From Hydrogenophaga crassostreae (GTDB taxonomy: Bacteria; Pseudomonadota; Gammaproteobacteria; Burkholderiales; Burkholderiaceae_C), in assembly GCF_001761385.1 (NCBI RefSeq), contig NZ_CP017476.1, positions 4,019,501 through 4,083,500 of the forward strand: a stretch of 64,000 bases of DNA, read 5' to 3'. A program made the translations under genes and the position numbers. Of the stretch, positions 57,557 through 64,000 are shown piece by piece. The notes beneath the pieces were generated by a model. It did no database searches. It was not told where the DNA came from and was given only the letters and a program-made list of their open reading frames with translations. Positions within the stretch are counted from its first letter, which is position 1; the number at the start of each line of letters is the position of its first letter.

Positions 57557-58801
57557 TCAGCGCACCTGTGGCACCGAATCCATATCAAGCGGGCGCGAAA
57601 GCAGGTCCTCGATATGCAGGTCCTCGATTGCCAGTTGCTCTGCCCTGTCGATCGCCGCCAGGGCTTCCATGGGGGAATGCTCGACCTGCACCACGCCCAT
57701 GCCCACCGCTGGCCAGAAATCGAAACGCTGATCGGGTGGCCCCACACGAACACTGGAGCGGATCGACGTCAACAACGACTGAACAAACAGCTCGCCCCGG
57801 CGTGGATCCTGTCCCGACGAAACCGCCAGAACGAAGCACCTCGGGTGGTACAGACCCACCACGTTGCGAAAGCCCACATGGCGGCGAATGCGGGCGGCTA
57901 GAACCGCGAGTATTTCTATCTCCACGCCGTGGCCAAGTTCATCGGCCAGTTCATACAGGTTGCGCACCGCAATCGCAGCCACCACACAAGGCCGCTCCAT
58001 ACGCTGGCTGCGCCACATCACATCGGCCACCCTGGGAATCAGCTGCGAACCCTGGGGCATGGGAATATTGAAATCCTGCGCCACCACGCCCTTGGCCAAC
58101 AGCTGCAGGCGCCGCATCTCCCGTGTGCGCTGAATGGTCAGGGCGATCACGATCAGAAAGTAGGCCACGGTCGCAAAGGCTGTGAGCACCCAGGTCATTA
58201 ACCCCAGGCCAGGCAATTCAATGCTCTTGGCCACCAGCCCCATGACCGCCAGCCACAGAAACACGCAGGCCAGCACCATCCAGCGCGCCAGTGAGTCGCC
58301 CAGTGCTGCAGCGCGGGCACTGATGAACATGGCCACGCCGACCATCGCCAGATAGATGCCGCCCGCCGACATCAACACGTTGTGCGGTTCGAAACGGCGA
58401 GCGGCGAAGAACGTCGCCACCGACAGCAGCACAAGAACCACACAGGCGACCTGCACCGTCCAGCGGGTCAGTGCGTCTTCCCGCTCGGTGCCCAGCCAGA
58501 CACCCAGGTAACGCAAGGCCAGCGCGGCACTCAAAGGACCGATCGCCACTTTCAATGGCAGGTAGTTTGCGTTGTCCAGCTCGGGAAAAAGCTGCTCCGG
58601 AAAACCCGACAGCGCGATCACCCCCCCACCCATCATGATGAGAAACGCCAACCCACGAACCGACGCCACCGTGCGCTGAACCAGACAGTCGGCCATCGCA
58701 ACCAGACACAGCACAGCGAGGGCACCGGTCATGCCCGCCCATACCGCCAGTTCTACCGTTGCGATTGATTCCAACTCCAAAACCCTGTCTTCGATTGCCA
58801 T
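57557..58801 (-). CDS. seven- to eight-helix membrane protein with degenerate GGDEF-like domain
   Basis: 414 residues from ATG 58801, preceded at 5 bases by AAGGGG (an upstream in-frame start at 58885 is worse). The N-terminal 230 residues contain about seven transmembrane helices (AGMTGALAVLCLVAMADCLV; LAFLIMMGGGVIALSG; VACVVLVLLSVATFFAA; GGIYLAMVGVAMFISA; WVLTAFATVAYFLIVIALTI). The C-terminal 160 residues follow the diguanylate cyclase fold plan (VVAAIAVRNLYELADELGHGVEIEILAVLAARIRRHVGFRNVVGLYHPRCFVLAV), but GGDEF is absent (YHPRCF), so no cyclase activity is expected. It might sense a signal or bind nucleotide. Confidence 0.78.
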   Translation of the reverse strand: MAIEDRVLELESIATVELAVWAGMTGALAVLCLVAMADCLVQRTVASVRGLAFLIMMGGGVIALSGFPEQLFPELDNANYLPLKVAIGPLSAALALRYLGVWLGTEREDALTRWTVQVACVVLVLLSVATFFAARRFEPHNVLMSAGGIYLAMVGVAMFISARAAALGDSLARWMVLACVFLWLAVMGLVAKSIELPGLGLMTWVLTAFATVAYFLIVIALTIQRTREMRRLQLLAKGVVAQDFNIPMPQGSQLIPRVADVMWRSQRMERPCVVAAIAVRNLYELADELGHGVEIEILAVLAARIRRHVGFRNVVGLYHPRCFVLAVSSGQDPRRGELFVQSLLTSIRSSVRVGPPDQRFDFWPAVGMGVVQVEHSPMEALAAIDRAEQLAIEDLHIEDLLSRPLDMDSVPQVR

Positions 58802-59117
58802 TCGACCCCTTCGGGGCGATCGACCTCGCCATGGAACTGGGCGCTTGCGTCGCCCGTCCTGTTGAAACGCCAGAAGGCGTGCCAATGCGAAACCAGTGCT
58901 CCCTCTGCCGAACCCGGTGAGCCCACGCTCAAATGGCGCTTACACGGCCAGGACCTGCAGCCATTCTAATTTGTTGCTGCATGTAACAACAGAAACAATA
59001 TCAGACTGACGAGAACTACCACACGGCAGTCCAAGCCTTTCGTTCAGCCGGTGTTCAGGCGTTTCTGGACTGGGCCACCGGTTCAGTGCACCCCGCAAGC
59101 AATGCGACACTTCCAAC
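58802..59117. other. gene-free interval, 316 bases
   Basis: Divergent promoter region between the degenerate GGDEF gene and the HDAC-family gene. A weak TTGTT-N9-AACAA inverted repeat lies at 58971-58989 in the only AT-rich part (58965-59010). I found no convincing ORF, promoter hexamers or terminator. Confidence 0.5.
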
Positions 59118-60179
59118 ATGAAGACCTTCTACAACCCCGATCACATCCTCCACGCCGCACGCCAGGAAATGTTTCGCGGCCGCATGGTCGCTTGCCACGA
59201 AGTGCCCGCACGCTTCGATTTCGTCATGAGGGAGCTCGAACGGCGCCCCTTGGGCAAGGTGCTTCAGCCTTCGATCAGCGACATCGAACTCGATGCCATC
59301 CTGGCGAGCGTTCACAGCGAGCGTTACCTGAATTTTCTGGAAGGCGCCTGGGCCGAATGGGTCGCCATGGATCCCGCCAACGTCGAACGCGATGCCCTGC
59401 CTTCGGTTTGGCCCATGCCCAATCGCCACGGCTTTCGTACCGACCGCCTGCCCGAAAACTTCGCAGCCCGCATGGGCGCTTTTGCCTTCGACTCAGGCTG
59501 TCCGCTCACAGCAGGCAGCTGGACAGCGGCGCGAAAAGGCGCGGCCTGCGCCATGGCCGCTGCGCAAGACGTGGCAGCCGGCGCGCGCAGCGCATTCGCC
59601 TTGACCCGCCCGCCCGGCCACCACGCCGGCCCCGACTTTTTCGGCGGCTACTGTTTCCTCAACAACGCGGCGGTGGCCGCGCAAACCCTGCGAGACAAAG
59701 GCGTCGAACGGGTGGCCGTGCTCGATGTGGACTACCACCACGGCAACGGCACACAGACCATCTTTTACGAACGCCCGGACGTGCTGACGATCTCCATCCA
59801 CGGCGATCCGCTCACCGAATACCCGTATTACCTGGGCCATGCAGACGAACGCGGCGCAGGCGCAGGTGAAGGCTTCAACCTCAACCTGCCGCTGGCCCAC
59901 GGCACAGGCTTCATGCCCTGGATACGCGCCCTCGACCAAGCGCTGGACGCGGTGCACCACTACAAAGCCGGTGCTCTGGTGGTGCCCATGGGCCTGGACA
60001 CCTTTGAGGGCGATCCCATTTCAGGCTTCACCCTCAAAAGCGGCGACTACACCACCATTGGCCGCCGCCTCGCCGATGCGGATCTGCCCACGGTCTTCAC
60101 CTTTGAGGGCGGCTACGCCGTGGACGAAGTTGGGGTGAACGCCGTCAACTTGCTGGCAGGGTTTCAAAACGCTGCCTGA
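59118..60179 (+). CDS. histone deacetylase-family amidohydrolase (acetylpolyamine amidohydrolase-like)
   Basis: 353 residues. The zinc-hydrolase signature is complete: ALTRPPGHHAGPDFFGGYCFLNNAAVAA (catalytic His pair), VLDVDYHHGNGTQ (Asp and His zinc ligands), LVVPMGLDTFEGDP (third ligand Asp) and FTFEGGYAVDEVG. N-terminal MKTFYNPDHILHAARQEMFRGRMVACHEVPARFDFV fits acetylpolyamine amidohydrolases, which deacetylate polyamines. A terminator follows at 60201. Substrate is inferred. Confidence 0.93.
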   Translation: MKTFYNPDHILHAARQEMFRGRMVACHEVPARFDFVMRELERRPLGKVLQPSISDIELDAILASVHSERYLNFLEGAWAEWVAMDPANVERDALPSVWPMPNRHGFRTDRLPENFAARMGAFAFDSGCPLTAGSWTAARKGAACAMAAAQDVAAGARSAFALTRPPGHHAGPDFFGGYCFLNNAAVAAQTLRDKGVERVAVLDVDYHHGNGTQTIFYERPDVLTISIHGDPLTEYPYYLGHADERGAGAGEGFNLNLPLAHGTGFMPWIRALDQALDAVHHYKAGALVVPMGLDTFEGDPISGFTLKSGDYTTIGRRLADADLPTVFTFEGGYAVDEVGVNAVNLLAGFQNAA

Positions 60180-60200
60180 GCTTGGCGGCAACCCCGCCCA

Positions 60201-60230
60201 AAAGAGAAGCGGCCTGGGCCGCTTCTCTTT
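60201..60230 (+). terminator. rho-independent terminator after the HDAC-family gene
   Basis: AAAGAGAAGCGGC/GCCGCTTCTCTTT, a 13-bp perfect stem with a 4-base CTGG loop, the 3' arm itself ending in TTT and followed by further T-rich sequence. The A/T-rich ends let it work in both directions, also serving the ferritin-like gene coming from the right. Confidence 0.8.
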
Positions 60231-60308
60231 TGCTCTTTTGTTCAGACGTCAACACACCATCAATCCGCTTTCCAGAAAATTGAATCGGTTGAAGCAGGCG
60301 AAGCAGAA

Positions 60309-60911
60309 TCAGCCACCGAAAGACAGGGCGCCAGCGGGCAGCGGACGGCCCAGGGCGCTGATCAACACCGTGTAATGCATGGTTTCATCGGCGGCCAGAC
60401 GGGCAGCCACTTTGGCCAGCTCGCTGTCGCCAAACGCGGGAATCACGCCCAGGTAGGCATTGGTGGCGCCCAGCTCCAGGCGAGCGGCCAGGCTCAGAAC
60501 ATCGGCCTGGCTCTTGAGCGTGCCAGCCTTCAGCGATTCGGCGTACACCTCGATCTTTTGCTCGGCCACAGGCTCGCCACCCATCTTCTTGATGGTGGCC
60601 ATCAGTGCATCGCGGTGGGCCTTGTGGTGGCTCTGGAAGTTCACCGCGATATCGAGCACCGGTTTTTGCAGCAAGCCACTGCCCGCACCCAGCTGGTAGG
60701 CGTTGATGGCTTCGTGTTCCAAAGCCAGAGCCACATTGAGGATGGACACGTCTTTGGACGTATCGCCCTTCATGCCAGCGGCCATGGCTTCATTGCCAGC
60801 CAGCAAGGACACCGCCACAGCGGAAAGCGCCCCGCCGGTGCGCATGAAGCCTCGGCGTGATGCGTGGCCTGAATGAATCAGAGAAGAAGCGTTTGAGAGA
60901 GCGGAGTTCAT
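60309..60911 (-). CDS. Tat-exported ferritin-like domain protein
   Basis: 200 residues. Twin-arginine signal SRRGFMRTGGALSAVAVSLLAG, then a four-helix ferritin-like (Ferritin_2-type) domain with carboxylate-histidine pairs: ALALEHEAINAYQLGAGSG, NFQSHHKAHRDALMATIKKMGG, ARLELGATNAYLGVIPAF and AADETMHYTVLISALG. A di-iron or similar centre is likely, explaining Tat export of a folded metalloprotein. It is divergent from the DUF3034/haemoglobin/cupredoxin/ECF operon with 265 bases between starts, so the two may share regulation. Confidence 0.9.
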   Translation of the reverse strand: MNSALSNASSLIHSGHASRRGFMRTGGALSAVAVSLLAGNEAMAAGMKGDTSKDVSILNVALALEHEAINAYQLGAGSGLLQKPVLDIAVNFQSHHKAHRDALMATIKKMGGEPVAEQKIEVYAESLKAGTLKSQADVLSLAARLELGATNAYLGVIPAFGDSELAKVAARLAADETMHYTVLISALGRPLPAGALSFGG

Positions 60912-61176
60912 GTGGGATTCCTAGGGGTGGATTGAAGATTGAAGGATTCAAAGCGGCCGGTGCCGGAAAACAGGAATGCAGCGCCGACATGGGGGATACG
61001 CAGGCAGGGCGACCACCGGATTCGGAAGTCCACAAAAACCGTGTGGGCTTGGCACTGCGTTGAATCCGGCGCGGCGCCGCCTGCGTAGTCGGGAGGCCAG
61101 ACAACCTCAAAGTGATCCACGGGGTTGAGGCCACACCTCCCGGTCAATCCGACCTCTTCACACAAAGCCCAAGACC

Positions 61177-62136
61177 ATGACGCCACACGCCCTACCCTTT
61201 GCTCTGCTCCGCCATGCACGGCCTCTGCTCCCATTGGCTGCCGCCATCACCCTGTTGACCGGCGTTGTCACTTCAGCCCATGCCGATACCGGCAAGCTGC
61301 TGCTCACCGGTGGTGTGAGCACCATCGAAGGCGCAGCCGGGGGCGGCTTGTCTCCCTGGGCCGTGATCGGCACCCAGGCCACGGCAGACGAAACCGGCTT
61401 CTCCGCTTTCGCAAGCCACGCCAAAACGCAGGACTACGGCCTCAACGTGGCCGGCGCAGCCGTGGCGTTCAACAACCGCGTGGAACTCTCGGTGGCTCGT
61501 CAGGATTTCAACACCGGCATCACCGGCACCTTGCTCGGCCTGCCCGGCCTGCATCTGCGCCAGAACATCCTTGGCGCCAAGGTTCGTGTGGCTGGCGACG
61601 CAGTGCTCGACAGCGACAGCCTGATGCCTCAGATCGCCGTCGGCGTGCAGCTCAAACAGCTGGAGTCCAGCGGTCTTGACGACACCCTGGATGCACTGGG
61701 CGCCAAGCGCAACGGAACCGATGTGTATGTGAGCGCCACCAAGCTCTTCCTGGCCCAGGGCATCCTGGTCAACGGCACGCTGCGTGCCACCAAAGCCAAC
61801 CAGAACGGTTTGCTCGGTTTCGGCGCCACGCTGGGCGGGGCCGACAACGGCTACGAAATTCAACCCGAAATCTCGGTGGCCTATCTGATTCGCAACAACC
61901 TGGCCGTGGGCGTTGAATACCGCGGCATGCCCAACAAGTTGCAAACCGCCGGCAACGCCGCCGGCCTGGGCGATGGACTGCGTGGCGGCGCCTGGAAAGA
62001 CATCTTCATTGCCTGGGCACCGAGCAAGAACGTGTCGCTCACCGCCGCCTATGTCGACCTGGGCCGTCTCGTGCCCGCGACCACCAACAACAAGCGTCAG
62101 AACGGCGTCTACGTCTCGGCACAGTTCGCGTTCTGA
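61177..62136 (+). CDS. DUF3034-family outer-membrane beta-barrel protein
   Basis: 319 residues. A signal peptide ends about TSAHADTGKLLL. The mature part alternates polar and hydrophobic residues in a series of strands, with DTGKLLLTGGVSTIEGAAGGGLSPWA, FNNRVELSVARQDFNT, ILVNGTLRATKANQNGLLGFGA, YEIQPEISVAYLIRNNLAVGVEYRGMPNK and a C-terminal VSAQFAF ending in Phe, the BAM signature. These match the DUF3034 family. Function unknown; a porin is possible. It precedes the truncated haemoglobin gene by 45 bases. Confidence 0.88.
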   Translation: MTPHALPFALLRHARPLLPLAAAITLLTGVVTSAHADTGKLLLTGGVSTIEGAAGGGLSPWAVIGTQATADETGFSAFASHAKTQDYGLNVAGAAVAFNNRVELSVARQDFNTGITGTLLGLPGLHLRQNILGAKVRVAGDAVLDSDSLMPQIAVGVQLKQLESSGLDDTLDALGAKRNGTDVYVSATKLFLAQGILVNGTLRATKANQNGLLGFGATLGGADNGYEIQPEISVAYLIRNNLAVGVEYRGMPNKLQTAGNAAGLGDGLRGGAWKDIFIAWAPSKNVSLTAAYVDLGRLVPATTNNKRQNGVYVSAQFAF

Positions 62137-62181
62137 AACCCAGCCATTCACTGACTCACACATTCAAAAAGGCCATTCATC

Positions 62182-62682
62182 ATGAAATTCACCATCCACC
62201 CGCTCGCCTTGTCCCTCGCCGCCGCACTGACGCTCGGCAGCGGCCTCGCGCAAGCAGACACCATGTCACCCCACCATGGCAAACCCATGGTCAGCGACGC
62301 CAGCGCCTACCCGGTTGCACCCGCTGCCGGCCTCTATGAAGCCTTCGGTGAAAAAGAGGGCATTCGCTCACTCATGACCGATTTTGCGCAACGCCTGCGC
62401 GCTGACGCCCGCATCGGTGACCAGTTCAGCGAAACCAACCTTGACAACCTGGCCAGCCAACTGAGCGACCAGTTGTGCCAGCTCTCCGGAGGCCCTTGCG
62501 TCTACAAGGGTCCGGACATGAAAACCGCCCACAGCAACATGGACGTGTCCCGTGCCCACTTCAACGCCCTGGTCGAGGTGCTGCAACAGACCATGGACGC
62601 GCGTGGCATTCCCTTCACCCGGCAAAACCAGATGCTGGCCTTGCTCGCCCCCATGCACCGCGACGTGGTGACCCCACGATGA
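62182..62682 (+). CDS. exported group 1 truncated haemoglobin-like protein
   Basis: 166 residues, with a signal peptide (ALSLAAALTLGSGLAQA) and a short mature N-terminal region (SPHHGKPM). The trHb fold is shown by LYEAFGEKEGIRSLMTDFAQRLRADARIGDQF, GPCVYKGPDMKTAHSNMDVSRAHFNALVEVLQQTM, where the proximal His lies in KTAHSNM, and a terminal MLALLAPMHRDVV. A secreted trHb is uncommon; it could bind O2, NO or electron partners in the periplasm. It overlaps the cupredoxin gene by 4 bases. Confidence 0.9.
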   Translation: MKFTIHPLALSLAAALTLGSGLAQADTMSPHHGKPMVSDASAYPVAPAAGLYEAFGEKEGIRSLMTDFAQRLRADARIGDQFSETNLDNLASQLSDQLCQLSGGPCVYKGPDMKTAHSNMDVSRAHFNALVEVLQQTMDARGIPFTRQNQMLALLAPMHRDVVTPR

Positions 62683-63356
62683 GCCCACGCCACCACCTCC
62701 AAAAGCGCCCGACAGCCTGGGCCATCGCGGCCGCTTTTGCGCTGCAAGGGATGGTGGCGCAAGCCGCCACCCTGACCGTCACCGTGCTGGCCAAGGACGG
62801 CCAGCCCCTGGCCGACGCGGTTGTCATTGTTGAGCCCGCCAACCCGGGCAAGCGCCTGGCGCCTGCGCCGATCAAGGCCGAGATCCAGCAAGAAAAATTG
62901 CAGTTCGTGCCGAAAATCAGCGTGATCCCTCTGGGCTCGGAAGTGCTGTTCAGCAACCTCGACCGGTACGACCACCACGTGCGCGGCCTGCCTGCCGGAC
63001 TCGCGGGTTTGAACGCATCGCCCGAGACCGGTTTTACGCTGATGCTGCCCGCCAGAGTCGATGGCAAAAAACCATCGTCTGCGACCGAAACCCTGAACGA
63101 GGCGGGACCCTTGCAGCTGGGCTGTCATTTGCACGGTTCCATGCGCGCCAGCATCTATGTGGCGGACAGCCCCTGGGTGGTCAAGACCAACGACGAAGGC
63201 GTTGCCACCGTGGACAACCTGCCCGAAGGCTCTGCCAAGGTGCGCCTGTGGTACCCGCGGCAACTGGTGGAGCAACCCGCCACCGCTGTCAAGGTCACCG
63301 CCGCATCGGCCGTGGAGGTCCCGACCAGCATCAACCAGCCCCGGCGCCGGCGATGA
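62679..63356 (+). CDS. cupredoxin-like exported protein (methylamine utilisation protein-type)
   Basis: 225 residues. Signal peptide AWAIAAAFALQGMVAQA. The beta-sandwich contains type 1 copper-like ligands: His in SNLDRYDHHVRGL and the C-terminal loop GPLQLGCHLHGSMRASIYV with Cys, His and Met. It resembles proteins annotated as methylamine utilisation or plastocyanin-like. It likely carries electrons or stores copper beside the truncated haemoglobin. It overlaps both neighbours (4 bases each). Confidence 0.87.
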   Translation: MSPRHHLQKRPTAWAIAAAFALQGMVAQAATLTVTVLAKDGQPLADAVVIVEPANPGKRLAPAPIKAEIQQEKLQFVPKISVIPLGSEVLFSNLDRYDHHVRGLPAGLAGLNASPETGFTLMLPARVDGKKPSSATETLNEAGPLQLGCHLHGSMRASIYVADSPWVVKTNDEGVATVDNLPEGSAKVRLWYPRQLVEQPATAVKVTAASAVEVPTSINQPRRRR

Positions 63357-63997
63357 AAGCCATCCGCGATTTCTGGGTTGCGGGTCGATCCGCGCGGTCT
63401 TTCGGCTTGCCTCACAATGCGGCCATGGCTGAAACCCCCGATGAACAACTGATGGCACTGATCGATCGCGTGGCCCAGCGCGATGAATCGGCCCTCAAGG
63501 CGCTGTACGACCTCACCTCCGGCAAGCTCTACGGCCTGTCCATGCGGGTGGTGCGCAACAACGAGTGGGCCGAAGACGCCTTGCAAGACACCTTCCTGCA
63601 AATCTGGCGCAGTGCGCCCGACTACCGCGCCTCGCTCAGCCCGCCCATGGCCTGGCTGGGTCTGATCGTGCGCAGCCGCTCACTCGATCTGTTGCGCCGC
63701 CGCAAGGCCGCACGTGAGCACCTGACCGACGACATCGACGAGGCCATGGCCGATACGCTGGAAGGCGACTCGCCCAACCCCATGGACACCAGTCTCGCCA
63801 GCCAGCAAGCCCAGGCCCTGCATCAGTGCCTCGGCCAGCTCGACCACAAACAGCGCGAGGTGGTGAGCCTGGCCTACCTGCGCGACCTGAGCCACGGCGA
63901 GCTCGCCGAGCAGCTCAAGCTGCCGCTGGGCACGGTCAAAACCTGGATCCGGCGTGGGCTGGACCAACTGCGCACCTGCATGGCAAGGTTCGCATGA
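63353..63997 (+). CDS. ECF-type RNA polymerase sigma factor (second)
   Basis: 214 residues from ATG 63353, which overlaps the cupredoxin stop; an internal ATG at 63425 would give a 190-residue protein of more usual ECF length and is a fair alternative. Region 2: DESALKALYDLTSGKLYGLSMRVVRNNEWAEDALQDTFLQIWRSAPDYRA and WLGLIVRSRSLDLLRRRKA. Region 4: LDHKQREVVSLAYLRDLSHGELAEQLKLPLGTVKTWIRRGLDQLRTCM, of the type often paired with a downstream anti-sigma factor. It may control the operon it ends. Confidence 0.9.
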   Translation: MKAIRDFWVAGRSARSFGLPHNAAMAETPDEQLMALIDRVAQRDESALKALYDLTSGKLYGLSMRVVRNNEWAEDALQDTFLQIWRSAPDYRASLSPPMAWLGLIVRSRSLDLLRRRKAAREHLTDDIDEAMADTLEGDSPNPMDTSLASQQAQALHQCLGQLDHKQREVVSLAYLRDLSHGELAEQLKLPLGTVKTWIRRGLDQLRTCMARFA

Positions 63998-64000
63998 CCC
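63994..64000 (+). CDS. start of a further gene, probably the anti-sigma factor (first codons only)
   Basis: ATGA overlap at the sigma stop gives ATG ACC at 63994. Similar sigma genes are followed directly by an anti-sigma gene, but only two codons are visible, so this is a positional guess. Confidence 0.3.

Noticed and set aside
58971..58989. TTGTT-N9-AACAA inverted repeat, and TGTAAC followed by CTGAC, before the HDAC-family gene
   Set aside because: Arms are short. The second resembles the ECF motif but has C for G and a spacing three bases too long, so I did not count it as a fourth site.
1..64000. CRISPR arrays, rRNA genes, complete insertion sequences
   Set aside because: No regularly spaced direct repeats with unique spacers, no rRNA segments and no transposase reading frames were recognised.

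Overview
The window is GC-rich chromosomal DNA of a betaproteobacterium, most likely Burkholderiales and close to Comamonadaceae (Hydrogenophaga-like). I infer this from conserved gene orders (hrcA | nadK-recN-rapZ; TPR-lolB-ispE-tRNAGln-prs-rplY-pth; M16-M16-rsmD-coaD-ferredoxin | ftsY), from the protein sequences, and from a GC-rich intergenic repeat type I associate with that family. No rRNA, CRISPR array or complete insertion sequence was seen.

Layout. 1-821: the first 209 residues of a tyrosine integrase next to a CAT-anticodon tRNA (probably tRNA-Ile2), which looks like the tRNA-proximal end of an integrated element extending left of the window. 875-21303: housekeeping core: heat-shock repressor HrcA, NAD kinase, RecN, RapZ, the 8-oxoguanine repair glycosylases MutY and MutM flanking a dynamin-like GTPase, outer-membrane lipoprotein insertion (LolB), isoprenoid synthesis (IspE), PRPP synthesis (Prs), ribosomal protein L25, Pth, a YfhL-type ferredoxin, CoaD, RsmD, a catalytic/non-catalytic M16 peptidase pair and FtsY.

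21304-29863: an ECF sigma/zinc-finger anti-sigma pair, a TlpA-like thioredoxin and a bufferin-type RiPP operon (BufA1 precursor, BufB MNIO enzyme, BufC partner, DoxX), followed after 22 bases by ynjB and then ynjC-ynjD-ynjF, an ABC importer with a CDP-alcohol phosphatidyltransferase. A promoter-like motif, TGTAAGRA-N13-SYGAC, precedes the thioredoxin gene and bufA1. It recurs about 15 kb away at 38291, before a membrane-anchored flavin disulfide reductase operon. This suggests one local ECF regulon dealing with copper and thiol-redox stress.

29947-43352: a MATE exporter, a DsbA-fold isomerase, a P-type ATPase with a C-terminal frameshift, and two divergent operons. The leftward one encodes a fused TIGR04283/TIGR04282 glycosyltransferase, an APH-fold protein and a YiiX-like peptidase-fold protein. 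The rightward one encodes the DedA-disulfide reductase fusion, DUF547, DUF3047 and a SelD-associated type oxidoreductase.

43664-60179: mostly accessory and envelope genes: a duplicated DUF4399 protein, exported rhodanese, His/Met-rich lipoprotein, YHYH protein with divergent MarR regulator, phospholipase A1, a dehalogenase, a LysR regulator divergent from glcG-like and aldo/keto reductase genes, DNA polymerase IV, a dienoyl-CoA isomerase-like crotonase, a CBS protein, PPi-type phosphofructokinase, a membrane protein with a degenerate GGDEF-like domain and an HDAC-family amidohydrolase.

60309-64000: a Tat-exported ferritin-like protein divergent from DUF3034 porin-like protein, periplasmic truncated haemoglobin, cupredoxin-like protein and a second ECF sigma factor, with the start of another gene (probably its anti-sigma factor) at the window edge.
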